This document shows, piece by piece, positions 44,701-52,787 of a stretch of 64,000 nucleotides of DNA. Every line of letters begins with the position of its first letter. The stretch's first letter is position 1. This DNA is from Corynebacterium sp. HMSC078H07. GTDB taxonomy: Bacteria; Actinomycetota; Actinomycetes; Mycobacteriales; Mycobacteriaceae. The translations under genes were made by a program, and so were the position numbers. The notes under the pieces are model-generated. The model made no database searches and was not told the DNA's origin. It saw only the letters and a list, made by a program, of their open reading frames with translations. Where the stretch lies: assembly GCF_001812805.1 (NCBI RefSeq), contig NZ_KV810517.1, positions 45,666 through 109,665 on the forward strand. Reading direction: 5' to 3'.

Positions 44701-46562
44701 ACCGACGGGGAATCCGCCGCGGCGATGCCCACGGAGATGGTTCCTTCAGACACCTGGCGCAGGCGCTTGATGGCCTCCTCGCTTGACGACGCCATCACTA
44801 CCGCCCGCGAGCGCCCATGATTACGGCGGGCGAGGGTGCGGGCCAGGGAGAGCAGGTTCGGGTTCTCGGCCTCGATGTACTCAACGAGGTCGGCTGCAGC
44901 AGTGGCGCGGCGCGAAGGCAGCAGCCCGGAGACCGGCAGGGCAACCGGCTGGCCCTCTCCGACGGCGACCTGCGGGGCAGCCTGGTAGGTCAGCCCGCGG
45001 TAATCGGTAAGGACAACGTGGGCGTTGGTGCCGCCGAAGCCGAAGCCGGAGACGCCGGCGATTTTTTGGCCGGAGTATTCGGGCCATTCGCGTGGGTCCT
45101 CGACCACTTCGAGGTGCTCAGCGTCAAAGTCGATGTAGCGGTTGGGGCCGGCGTAATTGATGTTCGGCGGGATGACGCCATGGCGCATACCTTCGATGAC
45201 CTTAATGAGGCCAACCACGCCCGCAGCGGATTCAGAGTGGCCGATATTGGTCTTGGCGGAGCCCAGAAGGGTCGGGGTGGCGGCATGGCGGCCCGGCCCG
45301 AGAACACGGCCGAGAGCGGTGGCCTCGATGGGATCACCGAGGATGGTGCCGGTGCCGTGGGCCTCGACGTAGTCCACGTCCTGTGGGCGGATACCGGCGT
45401 CGGCGTAGGCGCGCTCGAGGACGTCGACCTGCGCGTCCGGGTTCGGAGCGGTCAGGCCGTTGGAGTGGCCGTCGGAGTTAACGGCAGAGCCCTTGATGAC
45501 GGCAGCGATGGTGTCACCGTCGCGTTCGGCATCCTCGAGGCGCTTGAGCACGAGAACGCCGGCGGCATCCGCGCGGACGATGCCGTCGGCGTCATCGGAG
45601 AACGCATGGATGGCACTGGTGGGCGAGGTGACGCCGAGCTCGCTAAAGCCGATGGAGGCATGCGGCGAGGCCAGGATGTTCACGCCGCCGGCCAGGGCTA
45701 CGTCGGCCGCGCCGACGCGCAGATCCTTGACTGCCTGGTTGACGGCCACGAGGGAAGCGGAGCAGGCAGTATCCACGTTGAGGGACGGGCCGCGCAGATC
45801 GAATGCGTAGGACAGGCGGTTGGCGATGATCGCCGAGGAGGTGCCCGTCATCGCGTAGGGGTGCATCTCTGCTGGGTCGGCGGTGATGAGCATGCCGTAG
45901 TCGTTGTTCGTAGAGCCCATGTACACGCCAGTAGCGGTGCCGCGCAGCTGGTTGGCTGGGACCCCGGCGTCCTCGAGGGCCTCCCAGGCCACTTCGAGGA
46001 GGATGCGCTGCTGCGGGTCCATGTTGGCAGCCTCGAGCGGGGAGAGACCAAAGAATTCAGCGTCGAAGCTGGCGATGTCATCGATGTAGCCGCCGTCGGT
46101 GTTCTGCTGCTCTATCTTCTCGCTGGTGATCGGGTCGGAGGAATACTCCGACCAGCGGCCCACGGGCAGCGGGCCGGTACCAGGCCGGCCCTCCACGAGC
46201 ATGTTCCAGAATTCGGCGACGTTCTTTGCGCCTGGGAAGCGGCCGGCATAGCCGATGACGGCGATGTCGCCGCCTTCAATTGCGGCCGGGCGCGGCGCCG
46301 CCGCTGCTTCCCCTGGCACGCTGTGAGAGGCCCCGTTGACCAGACGCTCCGCCAGCTGCGCAATCGTGGGGTACTCATAGGCCACGGTGGGCTCGAGTTT
46401 GATGCCGAGGAGGTTTTCTAATTCACCGGAAAGAACCACGGCGTCGCGCGAGGACAGTCCGAAGTTCTCCAGCGGTTTGGTGTCCGTGATTTCCTCTGCG
46501 GAGAGGCCGGTGGTCTGCGCAACCCAGGTGCGCAGCCAGCCACGAAGCTCTTCAACGGTCAT
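41733..46562 (-). CDS. pks13: Polyketide synthase Pks13 (mycolate condensase)
   Basis: A 1609-residue type I PKS with the order ACP-KS-AT-ACP-TE. The N-terminal ACP has its phosphopantetheine Ser near residue 38 (FGLSSRD). The KS has Cys267 (DTACSAS) with EAHGTGT and NIGHSESAAG. The AT Ser is 713 (GMSMGE), the second ACP Ser 1147 (GLDSLMGM) and the TE Ser 1406 (GWSFGG). It condenses the FadD32-activated chain with the AccD-carboxylated chain and transfers the product to trehalose. The linker between ACP2 and TE (about residues 1185-1260) is Ala/Asp/Thr-rich and contains two inverted copies of the GTGAGCGCGAAGG repeat. First gene of the pks13-accD4 operon. Confidence 0.97.
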   Translation of the reverse strand: MTVEELRGWLRTWVAQTTGLSAEEITDTKPLENFGLSSRDAVVLSGELENLLGIKLEPTVAYEYPTIAQLAERLVNGASHSVPGEAAAAPRPAAIEGGDIAVIGYAGRFPGAKNVAEFWNMLVEGRPGTGPLPVGRWSEYSSDPITSEKIEQQNTDGGYIDDIASFDAEFFGLSPLEAANMDPQQRILLEVAWEALEDAGVPANQLRGTATGVYMGSTNNDYGMLITADPAEMHPYAMTGTSSAIIANRLSYAFDLRGPSLNVDTACSASLVAVNQAVKDLRVGAADVALAGGVNILASPHASIGFSELGVTSPTSAIHAFSDDADGIVRADAAGVLVLKRLEDAERDGDTIAAVIKGSAVNSDGHSNGLTAPNPDAQVDVLERAYADAGIRPQDVDYVEAHGTGTILGDPIEATALGRVLGPGRHAATPTLLGSAKTNIGHSESAAGVVGLIKVIEGMRHGVIPPNINYAGPNRYIDFDAEHLEVVEDPREWPEYSGQKIAGVSGFGFGGTNAHVVLTDYRGLTYQAAPQVAVGEGQPVALPVSGLLPSRRATAAADLVEYIEAENPNLLSLARTLARRNHGRSRAVVMASSSEEAIKRLRQVSEGTISVGIAAADSPSVHGPVFMYSGFGSQHRKMAKDMIEMSPLFKERLVELDALVQRESGWSILELAHDDSQTYNTETAQVAITAIQIALTDLFAAFGVRPAGVIGMSMGEIGAAYASGGISAEDAMLIACHRARLMGEGEASLPDDQQGAMAVVELSAEEIGALPGNIEPAVYTGPGMTTVGGPREEVLALVEKLDGEGKFARALNVKAAGHTSAVDPLLGELYAEIAGIEARPLHTTLFSSVDRGKAYRPGTVLHDEDYWIRMTRHSVYLQDATESAFDAGHTQIVEISPNPIALMGLMSTAFAAGKADAQLLYSLKRKVDPTESLLDVLAKLYVAGVPVDYTKVFGSGALVAAPSTHFRRQRFWTNARPSAGISGLPGARVTLPEGAVAFSTNADQAPSALAILEAAAEAVSPGAQIAASEEHADLPAKGEVTTIVRRTLGGLSVAVHYVDGASTKLIAEGFASTLNLEAPVAAPEPSLPQAVTAPQFADPEVGVDAVRWDPEKESVEERLALIVSESMGYDVSDLPRELPLIDLGLDSLMGMRIKNRVENDFQIPPLQVQALRDASLADVITMVEEAVAEQTDPAAPATDAADAHTADARTAPFALTESDDTTPDASTVSAKDGADGLRGENSGEEHEGVGVAPRDASERMVFGTWATFTGKAAAGVTSALPQVSDEIAEKIAERLTERAGIEVTAQQVQEAEALENLADLVREGLETEVEGNIRVLREADGPAVFMFHPAGGTTVVYQPLTRRLPADVAVYGVERLEGSLEDRAAAYIEDILHYARGRKVVLGGWSFGGALAYEVAYQLQERAARGEDAAEVAFIALLDTTQPAHPAPKTLEETKARWGRYAAFAKKTYGLDFEPPYEMLETVGEDALMAMLAEFLSSTDASEHGLSAGVLEHQRASFVDNQILGSLDMGRWASVSVPVILFRSERMHDGAIELEPAYAEINPDGGWGVIVKDLEIVQLPGDHLAVPDEPAIGIVGKHMEDWIEEKIRK
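42869..42928. repeat. 15-bp perfect inverted repeat within the pks13 linker
   Basis: Arms at 42869-42883 and 42914-42928 are exact reverse complements with core GTGAGCGCGAAGG and a 30-bp spacer. They encode different residues in the two directions (VSAKD and FALT), all in the disordered linker. Confidence 0.9.
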
Positions 46563-46992
46563 AAATCTCTAGCTTTCTAACGCGGACTCTGGTCACAAGG
46601 CGGTCGATTTTGCGCAGCACGAAGGCGCGCTCGACGACGCTCCTATACGAGTTATCGGACGATTATCTCACTTCGTTAACTTGGGTTTCATAACCGACAT
46701 ACCCATTGACTCCCCCACCAGCGAAAACTCGCCACAGATCCGCACACTTACGCGCGCACGCGCGCGCGAGGGGGCGGCTTGAGCTGCGCGCACGCGCGCG
46801 AGGTGACGCCACCCGCAGGAATCTGCCCCTGTTGGGCTTGGGCTGCGCGGGCGAGTGTTGCGGGGCGCGCGCACGCGCGAGAGCGGGGGTTGCTCTCACG
46901 TGGCTCGGTGCGCTCGGTAGGTGCTAGCTAGCCTCATGCACGACAAATCCCACCCAGCCATTGTGAGCAGGGTGGGCAGCGTAGGGCGCAGA
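46563..46992. promoter_or_regulatory. Upstream region of pks13
   Basis: 430 bp between fadD32 and pks13. A plausible minus-strand -10 is TATAGG (46642-46647), about 80 bp before the pks13 ATG. The middle contains three CG/CA alternating runs (separate entry). Short open frames here are Arg/Ala-rich products of the GC repeats and not credible genes. Confidence 0.55.
46752..46879. repeat. Three copies of GCGCGCACGCGCG (alternating purine-pyrimidine)
   Basis: Exact 13-mers start at 46752, 46786 and 46867, each within a longer run of alternating G/A and C bases. Such tracts favour left-handed Z-DNA. Confidence 0.85.
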
Positions 46993-48852
46993 CTAGGAAG
47001 CGAGGTACTCCTTCTTCGCCACGCGGCGGGCAATCTTGCCCGAGGAGGTGCGCTTAATCTCGTTGGCGTTGAACCACTGAATGGCCGCCGGGGTCACGCC
47101 GTGGTGCGAGGAGACGGCGGAGCGAATGGCCTCGGAGGCAGCCTCGTCCTCGGCGGGGCTAGCGCCATCAGCACGTTCGATCAGCAGGACAAGCTCTTCG
47201 GTACTGCCGCCCTCGACGGAGAAGGCCGCGATGGAATCAGCACGCACGTGGGACGAGGCCTCCTGCACGGTGCCTTCGATATCCTGCGGGTAGTGGTTGC
47301 GACCAGCCACCACGATGAGGTCCTTGAGACGGCCCGTGATGTAGACCTGGTTATCCACAATCGCCGCCAAGTCACCAGTAGCAAGCCAGTTGTTGTCCTC
47401 CGGAGCATTCGGTACGCGGGACCCTTCAGCCAGGCGCTCGCCCAGCGTGTTGTGGAAGGTGGACGCGGTTTCCTCTTCACGGCCCAAGTAGCCGGCCGCG
47501 CGGTTTTCGCCGTGGAGCCAGATTTCGCCCACGAGACCGTCGGCAAGCTCGGCTCGGGTCTCCGGGTCCACGATGGTGAGTTCCTGGGCAATAACGCTCT
47601 GACCACAGGAAGCGTAGGCCACGGAGTCCGCAGACTTCTCCACGATGACAGCCTCGCCCTGCGCCAAGCGCTCGCGGTCGAAGTGCGAAATGATGGGGCG
47701 CTCCGGGGTCTGCGGCGTGGTGACGATGAGGGATGCCTCCGCCATGCCATAGGACGGGCGCAGGGTTTCGCGGCGCAGACCGTACTCTTCCTTGCCAAAG
47801 GTCTCCCAGAAGGAATTCACTGCGCTCTCCGTCACCGGTTCCGAGCCAATCACGATGCCATCGACGGCACTAAAGTCGAGCTCTTCCCCCGCTGCCGGCG
47901 CTCCATACCGCGCGGCCAGCTCGAGAGCAAAGTTGGGGACTACGGCGTAGGTGCCCTGCAGGTGGGCGTCGACAGGCTGGCGCTTGAGCTGATCTACCCA
48001 GCGCTTGGGCTGCTGGACAAAGTCGCGCGGGGTCATAATCTCCAGGTTAAGCCCCAGAATGGTGACGAAGACAGCAAGGATGATGCCCATATCGTGGTGC
48101 ATCGGCAGCCAGGAGATCACGCGCGCAGGCAGCTTAATCTGCAGGGCAGTGAAGATCTGCAACACGTTCGTCATGATGTTGCGGTTGGTAAGCAGCACGC
48201 CCGCCGGGGTGCGCGTGGAACCGGAGGTGTACTGCAGGAAGGCCGGGTGGTCCACCGGTGCGGTCTGCAGAGCGGCGAGGGCGGCCTTGCCCTCTTCAGT
48301 CTCCAACGGGTTCACCCAGCTGGCGGCGAGGGAATCCGGCAGAGAATCAATAGAGATGATGCGCGGACGCTCGGCGGCGGGGCGGTCGGAGAAGTACGCG
48401 CGGTTGGCAGCTGCCGAGACATTGTTAGTCAGGACAATCGGCGGGTTGGCATCCCCGAACACCGCGCGCAGGTGGTCAGTGTGGCCCGGCTCGTTCGGGT
48501 CATAAAGCGGAATCGGAGTCATGCCTGCATACAAAGCACCAAGGAAGCCGAAGATGTACTCCGGGGAATTGCCGGCCAGGATGGCCACGCGGTCACCCAT
48601 CTTGCCTACCTGCTGCAAACGCGCGGCCACCACCTTGATGCGGGTGTTGACCTGGGAGCGAGTGAAGTCACGCGGGGTGCCTTCCGGGTTATCAGTGAAG
48701 ACCCACTGGCGCATGACCGGGCGGTCCGGAATTCCTGCCTGCTGCTCGGCGGCATAAACGTGTTCCGCCAAACCTGCCAAGGTGAGGTGCGGCGGCAGGT
48801 TGATGGCGCCCTTCTCGTCGAAGAACTGGCCGATCAATGCTTTCAGGTCCAT
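46993..48852 (-). CDS. fadD32: Long-chain fatty-acyl-AMP ligase FadD32
   Basis: A 619-residue adenylating enzyme of the FAAL type, with the P-loop YTSGSTRTPAG and SWLPMHHDMGI, and the C-terminal domain ending in SSGKIARR with the catalytic Lys. It activates the meromycolate-equivalent fatty acid as acyl-AMP and loads it on the N-terminal ACP of Pks13. AAAGGAGT lies six bases before the ATG. It is separated from pks13 by 430 bp, so both have promoters. Confidence 0.96.
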   Translation of the reverse strand: MDLKALIGQFFDEKGAINLPPHLTLAGLAEHVYAAEQQAGIPDRPVMRQWVFTDNPEGTPRDFTRSQVNTRIKVVAARLQQVGKMGDRVAILAGNSPEYIFGFLGALYAGMTPIPLYDPNEPGHTDHLRAVFGDANPPIVLTNNVSAAANRAYFSDRPAAERPRIISIDSLPDSLAASWVNPLETEEGKAALAALQTAPVDHPAFLQYTSGSTRTPAGVLLTNRNIMTNVLQIFTALQIKLPARVISWLPMHHDMGIILAVFVTILGLNLEIMTPRDFVQQPKRWVDQLKRQPVDAHLQGTYAVVPNFALELAARYGAPAAGEELDFSAVDGIVIGSEPVTESAVNSFWETFGKEEYGLRRETLRPSYGMAEASLIVTTPQTPERPIISHFDRERLAQGEAVIVEKSADSVAYASCGQSVIAQELTIVDPETRAELADGLVGEIWLHGENRAAGYLGREEETASTFHNTLGERLAEGSRVPNAPEDNNWLATGDLAAIVDNQVYITGRLKDLIVVAGRNHYPQDIEGTVQEASSHVRADSIAAFSVEGGSTEELVLLIERADGASPAEDEAASEAIRSAVSSHHGVTPAAIQWFNANEIKRTSSGKIARRVAKKEYLAS

Positions 48853-48943
48853 GTGGGACTCCTTTGTGGGATAGATAGGTCACGTACTTTTGACACTGAA
48901 AATATCAGAGAAGGCGTGGCGAATGTTACACGGCGCGCCATTT

Positions 48944-49879
48944 TTAGTGTGCGTCGATGGTGTCCTTAGCCCACTGCGTGACCCACTGGTTGGCCGTTGT
49001 GCCCTCAATAACGTCCGGGTTTGAGGCGTACATGGCATGCACACCGTTGGCCTCAATGAGGTCCATCGCGCGGTCAAGCCCGTTGCTGACATCCAGCGGC
49101 GCATCACAAATGGAGTCGTTGGGTGCGCAAATCTGGAAGGTGCGGTCGGCCAGTTCGCCAAAGCCATTGGGTCGGGCCCCACGCATGGTCGCTCCCGGCA
49201 CGATGCCCTGGATAAGGGTCGAGACCGGCTGCAGCGCAATCTCCGCGCCGACGCCGCCTACTTGGGCACCGGGGTTGATGCCGACGCCTTCTTGACGACG
49301 CCCATCCGCAATCACCGCCACACCAGCCACGCTGGAGGCAGGAATGGGACCATTGCCGCCACCGATACGGTCAGCGATATCTCCCACGATGACCGCGCCT
49401 TGGGAGAAGCCGGACAAGATGAACTTCGTGTCCGGGCAGGTCTCGTGCATGTAGGTCAGCTCGCCCTCCAGACGGGAGGTTCCTTCATCACGCGATTCGT
49501 CGTAGCTCATCTCGTGTTGGGCGTTGATGTTCTTGAACTGCGCGGTATACGGCAGCGTCCACACCTTGACGTCCTCGGGAACGTACGCCTCCTTAAGAGG
49601 ATTGGTGATGGAGAGCATGAAGGAGTTCGGGTTGGCACCGGGGTTGATGGGATCATCATCCGCGGCAGATTCCCACGTGCCCGGCGCGGAGACAAACTCG
49701 AAGCGCGGGCACCAGTCCGGCTGTGTGGGAGGCTCCTCCGCGGGCTGTGCCGGCGTGTCGGAGGGTTCGCTGAGAATCCCTGGTTCGCCTTGGTCGCGGG
49801 TGTTGAGGAAGTGGACCACTCCGCCGCCGATGACAACGAGGAGGACAACGACGGCGAGGACGGTGATTGTTTTACGCAT
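48944..49879 (-). CDS. Cutinase-like esterase (Rv3802c-type phospholipase/thioesterase)
   Basis: A 311-residue exported alpha/beta hydrolase of the cutinase family: N-terminal membrane anchor (residues 2-22), an acidic Pro-rich linker and a catalytic domain. The nucleophile is Ser159 in SGFSQGA; a likely Asp is in CAPNDSICD and a His in GVHAMYA. Paired Cys suggest disulfides. It sits next to fadD32 exactly as the essential Rv3802c in mycobacteria, which hydrolyses lipids at the mycolate locus. The open frame extends 33 codons upstream; ATG at 49879 is chosen because basic residues and the anchor follow and TAGAAA is seven bases upstream. Confidence 0.88.
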   Translation of the reverse strand: MRKTITVLAVVVLLVVIGGGVVHFLNTRDQGEPGILSEPSDTPAQPAEEPPTQPDWCPRFEFVSAPGTWESAADDDPINPGANPNSFMLSITNPLKEAYVPEDVKVWTLPYTAQFKNINAQHEMSYDESRDEGTSRLEGELTYMHETCPDTKFILSGFSQGAVIVGDIADRIGGGNGPIPASSVAGVAVIADGRRQEGVGINPGAQVGGVGAEIALQPVSTLIQGIVPGATMRGARPNGFGELADRTFQICAPNDSICDAPLDVSNGLDRAMDLIEANGVHAMYASNPDVIEGTTANQWVTQWAKDTIDAH

Positions 49880-49906
49880 GAGGAAATTTCTACCTTGGGA
49901 AGGTGC

Positions 49907-49926
49907 GGGATTCCCTGAGGAATCCC
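49907..49926. promoter_or_regulatory. Hairpin upstream of the esterase gene
   Basis: GGGATTCC-CTGA-GGAATCCC: a perfect eight-bp stem with a four-base loop, 28 bp before the ATG, in the 99-bp gap after the lipoprotein gene. It could be an operator or attenuator; no T-tract follows. Confidence 0.45.
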
Positions 49927-49978
49927 TGCCACGGGGCTGGGTGCGCTTGACGACGTCTCCCTCGCCACCCCGCCACAC

Positions 49979-50518
49979 CTACTCGGCGCAGAGCGCGCTG
50001 CCCTTCTCGCTGATGAGCTGGGTCAGCTGCTCGTGGCTGAGCTCGCTACGGCCTTGCTCAATGAGCTGGCCGGCCACGGCGGGCACGGTGACGGTATCGC
50101 CTTGGCAGGCAGCCTGGGCGGCACCGACGAGCTGATCTTCTACACCTTCGGTGTTGACGCCGCCGTCGGAAAGCGCGGCCAGGAACTCCTGGTGCGGGCC
50201 TTCGGCGGGTGCGGGGGCGGGGGCGGGGATTTCGGAGATTTCGCGTGCGCCGCGGTCCTCCGGTTCTTCGCCGGAACCGCGGGAAGAGCCGCTGCCGGAC
50301 GAGGCCTTGTCACTCGAGCTCGCTGCCGATGAACTCGACGTCGAGGAGGATTCCGCCCCTTCAGACGAGCCGGAAGAGCGCTCGAGCGGTGCCACGGAGG
50401 TTTCGGTGGCTTCACTCTCGTCGACAGTGGCGGAGCCACAGCCGGCCAACAGGGCACCGGTGGCCAGCAACGCTGCGGCTGTCACCCGAGCCGAGGAGCT
50501 TAGTCGTCGCATGCGCAT
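49979..50518 (-). CDS. Ser-rich lipoprotein with DUF732-like domain
   Basis: A 179-residue lipoprotein: basic start MRMRR, hydrophobic core and lipobox LLAGC (Cys at about residue 27). A Ser/Glu/Gly linker of about 70 residues follows, then a small helical domain (residues ~108-178) with two conserved Cys, as in DUF732. It is three bases downstream of the mycoloyltransferase gene and so cotranscribed with it. Function unknown; membrane-anchored facing the wall. Confidence 0.85.
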   Translation of the reverse strand: MRMRRLSSSARVTAAALLATGALLAGCGSATVDESEATETSVAPLERSSGSSEGAESSSTSSSSAASSSDKASSGSGSSRGSGEEPEDRGAREISEIPAPAPAPAEGPHQEFLAALSDGGVNTEGVEDQLVGAAQAACQGDTVTVPAVAGQLIEQGRSELSHEQLTQLISEKGSALCAE

Positions 50519-50521
50519 GGC

Positions 50522-52522
50522 TTAGTTCTTGTCTGCCTGGATGTTGCCCATAACCTTGCGGATGACTCCATGCTGGAAGGTCTGGGTCAGACCACCAGCC
50601 GGGATCTCCTTGTAGTCTTCGGTAGGCCAGCCGAACTCGCCCTGCTCGAAGCCGTGCTTGCCCCACTCATCAAAGATGTCGCCCTTGAGGATGTAGTGCG
50701 CACCGGAGTCCATGGACCAGTAGATGTTGCCGTGCTCGAATTCCTGGAAGAAGCCGCCATTGACCGCCTTCTCCTCGCCGACTGGGTATCCCAGGTCGGA
50801 CTCGGCGGCCTTGAGCTCCTTGTACTTGGCACCGATGGCGCCGTGCACAATATGGAAGGAACCGTCCGGGTTGTGGGTCAGCACACCATCCTCAAATTCC
50901 TGCACCACGCCGTCGCCAACCTTGCGGACGTCGGAGGTCGGGTACTTGAGGTCGCCCATCTCGAAGCCGTTCTTGCCCCACTCGTCGTAGAGATCCTTCG
51001 GGATTGGCCAGGCGCCGTTCTCCGGGGTCCAGTAGATGGAGCCGTGCTCGAAGTGGACAAAGCGGCCGCGGCCGTCGAGGGTCTTGCCTTCGCCGGACGT
51101 CGGGAAGCCCAGCCAGGAGGTCGGGCCGCCCAGCTCAGAGTAGCGGGCGCCAATGCGGCCGAAGACTGCGTAGGCACCGGTCTCCGGGGACCAGTAGGCA
51201 GTACCGGCCTGGAAGTCCTGGGCCTTGCCGCGCTCGGCGACGTCATACTCGTTGTTCACGCAGGAACCAATGATGCCGGACTTGGTGGCCTCCGCAATTG
51301 CGCCCACCGGGGTGCAGTCAGCGCCGCGGTCGGACTTGTCGAGACCGAGGGAGTCAGCAATGAACGGCCACGCCTCGGTCATTTCGAACTGCCAGTACTC
51401 CCAGCTGTGAACGCCTGTCGGGCGGAACTTGACCACCGGCTCCACCTTGGCGCGCTTGGCGTAATCGACGAAGGTCTGAGTAGACATGCGGGAAATTGCC
51501 TCGAGGCCTACGCCGGCCATGTTGGCCTGGCCCTTGGCCACGGAGCCGATCTGGCCGTAGTCATCCTTGCCGTTGCCAGCGGAGACGTAGACCTTCATAT
51601 CCTTGAGGTTCTCGATACCCAGCTTCGGGTCGTGGTCAATCCAGTCCTGGGAGTAGAGGTCGCCCCACATGTTGGTGGAGGTGTAGCCGCCGGCATCTGC
51701 CTGCGCGGCGGTAATGGCCTCCGGCATACCGGTGGTCGTGGTGTCGAGGTATCCCGAGAAGGAACCAACGAACTTGAAGGCCCAGGGGTTGCGCTCCGCC
51801 AGGTTCATCGCGGCAGTACCGCCCATGGAGATACCGGTGACGGCACGCTGGCCGTTGGAACGATATGCCTTCTCTAGGACTGGGATGAGCTCCTGCATGA
51901 GGAAGCTTTCCCACTTGTAGTGCTTCCCGTTGTCGGGCTTCTGCCAATCGGAGTAGAAGGAGGACTCGCCGCCAACCGGCATGATGAGGTTGACGTTGCG
52001 GTCGGCGAACTGGGACAGAATGTTGGTTTCAATGGTCCAGCCAGACTCGTCGTCGCGGGCACGTAGGCCGTCGAGGGCCCACACTTCTGGGAACTTCTTG
52101 TCCGGGTTGGAGTACCAGTCGCGGGCCAGCTGGATCTGCACGACCTGCTCCTTGTCCGGCATAGCGGCGGACTTGATGTAGACCTTGAGGTGGCGGTTGG
52201 TCAGGTACTCAACACGGGAGACGGACACGCCTTCCGGCAGGCCCTCGATGTCCGGGTACTCGGTCTCAATCGGAGTGCGCTGCGGCGGGTTGGACGGCGC
52301 GAAGGAGTCGGAGAAGTTGGAGCTTCCCAGAATGTCGGTAATGCCCTCGCCGGAGCTAGAGCTGGAGGACTGCGCATTGGCCATAGGCAGCAGCGCGAAG
52401 CCGACGGCCACGGCGGTAGGCAGTGCGGCGATGGTCAGGCCCTTGCGAGCGGCGGACGGGGAACGCAGGCCTGCTGCCTTGGAGGGCTGAGCAGACTTCT
52501 GAGAAGGCGCAGTGTTCGGCAT
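50522..52522 (-). CDS. cop1: Mycoloyltransferase Cop1/MytA with LGFP repeats
   Basis: A 666-residue secreted enzyme. A long signal peptide ends near ANAQ (residue ~53). The antigen 85-type esterase domain has nucleophile Ser232 (GISMGG) and the late His in GVHSWEYWQ. The C-terminal ~250 residues hold LGFP-type wall-binding repeats (LGFPTSGE, LKYPTSD, LGYPVGEE, FGWPTED). It transfers corynomycolate from trehalose monocorynomycolate to arabinogalactan or a second trehalose. The LGFP extension is the hallmark of Cop1 (PS1). The open frame continues 59 codons upstream, but ATG at 52522 starts the signal peptide. Confidence 0.94.
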   Translation of the reverse strand: MPNTAPSQKSAQPSKAAGLRSPSAARKGLTIAALPTAVAVGFALLPMANAQSSSSSSGEGITDILGSSNFSDSFAPSNPPQRTPIETEYPDIEGLPEGVSVSRVEYLTNRHLKVYIKSAAMPDKEQVVQIQLARDWYSNPDKKFPEVWALDGLRARDDESGWTIETNILSQFADRNVNLIMPVGGESSFYSDWQKPDNGKHYKWESFLMQELIPVLEKAYRSNGQRAVTGISMGGTAAMNLAERNPWAFKFVGSFSGYLDTTTTGMPEAITAAQADAGGYTSTNMWGDLYSQDWIDHDPKLGIENLKDMKVYVSAGNGKDDYGQIGSVAKGQANMAGVGLEAISRMSTQTFVDYAKRAKVEPVVKFRPTGVHSWEYWQFEMTEAWPFIADSLGLDKSDRGADCTPVGAIAEATKSGIIGSCVNNEYDVAERGKAQDFQAGTAYWSPETGAYAVFGRIGARYSELGGPTSWLGFPTSGEGKTLDGRGRFVHFEHGSIYWTPENGAWPIPKDLYDEWGKNGFEMGDLKYPTSDVRKVGDGVVQEFEDGVLTHNPDGSFHIVHGAIGAKYKELKAAESDLGYPVGEEKAVNGGFFQEFEHGNIYWSMDSGAHYILKGDIFDEWGKHGFEQGEFGWPTEDYKEIPAGGLTQTFQHGVIRKVMGNIQADKN

Positions 52523-52572
52523 TGGTGAATCCTTGCGATGTGTCGAGTGAAGGCACGTTGCATCGAGCGGGC

Positions 52573-52595
52573 TCCGCAGGTTCCCCTCCTGCGGA
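52573..52595. promoter_or_regulatory. Hairpin in the cop1 leader
   Basis: TCCGCAGG and CCTGCGGA form a perfect eight-bp stem with a seven-base loop, about 50 bases upstream of the cop1 ATG. It may affect mRNA stability or translation. Confidence 0.45.
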
Positions 52596-52620
52596 ACACG
52601 CCACTGCAGACGCGGTGAGC

Positions 52621-52656
52621 GGTCTAACGTGAGCTCAAGTTTAAGTTGAACTTGAG
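52621..52656 (-). promoter_or_regulatory. cop1 promoter with operator-like inverted repeat
   Basis: CTCAAGTT (52634-52641) and AACTTGAG (52649-52656) are perfect eight-bp inverted arms, seven bp apart. They overlap the expected -35 of a minus-strand promoter whose -10 is TAGACC (52621-52626). A transcription factor binding here would control cop1. Confidence 0.5.
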
Positions 52657-52703
52657 ACTTTTGGAAGAGGGACACGCCCACACTTTCCTTATCGAACACG
52701 ACA

Positions 52704-52765
52704 AAGCCGGCCCGCCTAAGCGCCTCCAGCGAATGATTCCGCTAGAAGGCGACGGACGAGCCGGC
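52704..52765 (-). terminator. Imperfect long hairpin between cmt2 and cop1
   Basis: GCCGGC at both ends with further complementarity inward (CGCCT/AGGCG) forms a large imperfect stem. On the minus strand it is followed by TTTGT, so it probably ends the cmt2 transcript. Confidence 0.5.
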
Positions 52766-52787
52766 GAAAAGAAAGGTTTCTACGCGT

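Noticed and set aside
46663..46927. Short open frames in the region upstream of pks13
   Set aside because: Arg/Ala-rich translations of CG repeats on both strands without start signals; best regarded as non-coding.
44817..48969. Long plus-strand frames opposite pks13 and fadD32
   Set aside because: They mirror strongly conserved enzymes on the other strand, have Val/Gly/Arg-rich composition and no ribosome binding sites.
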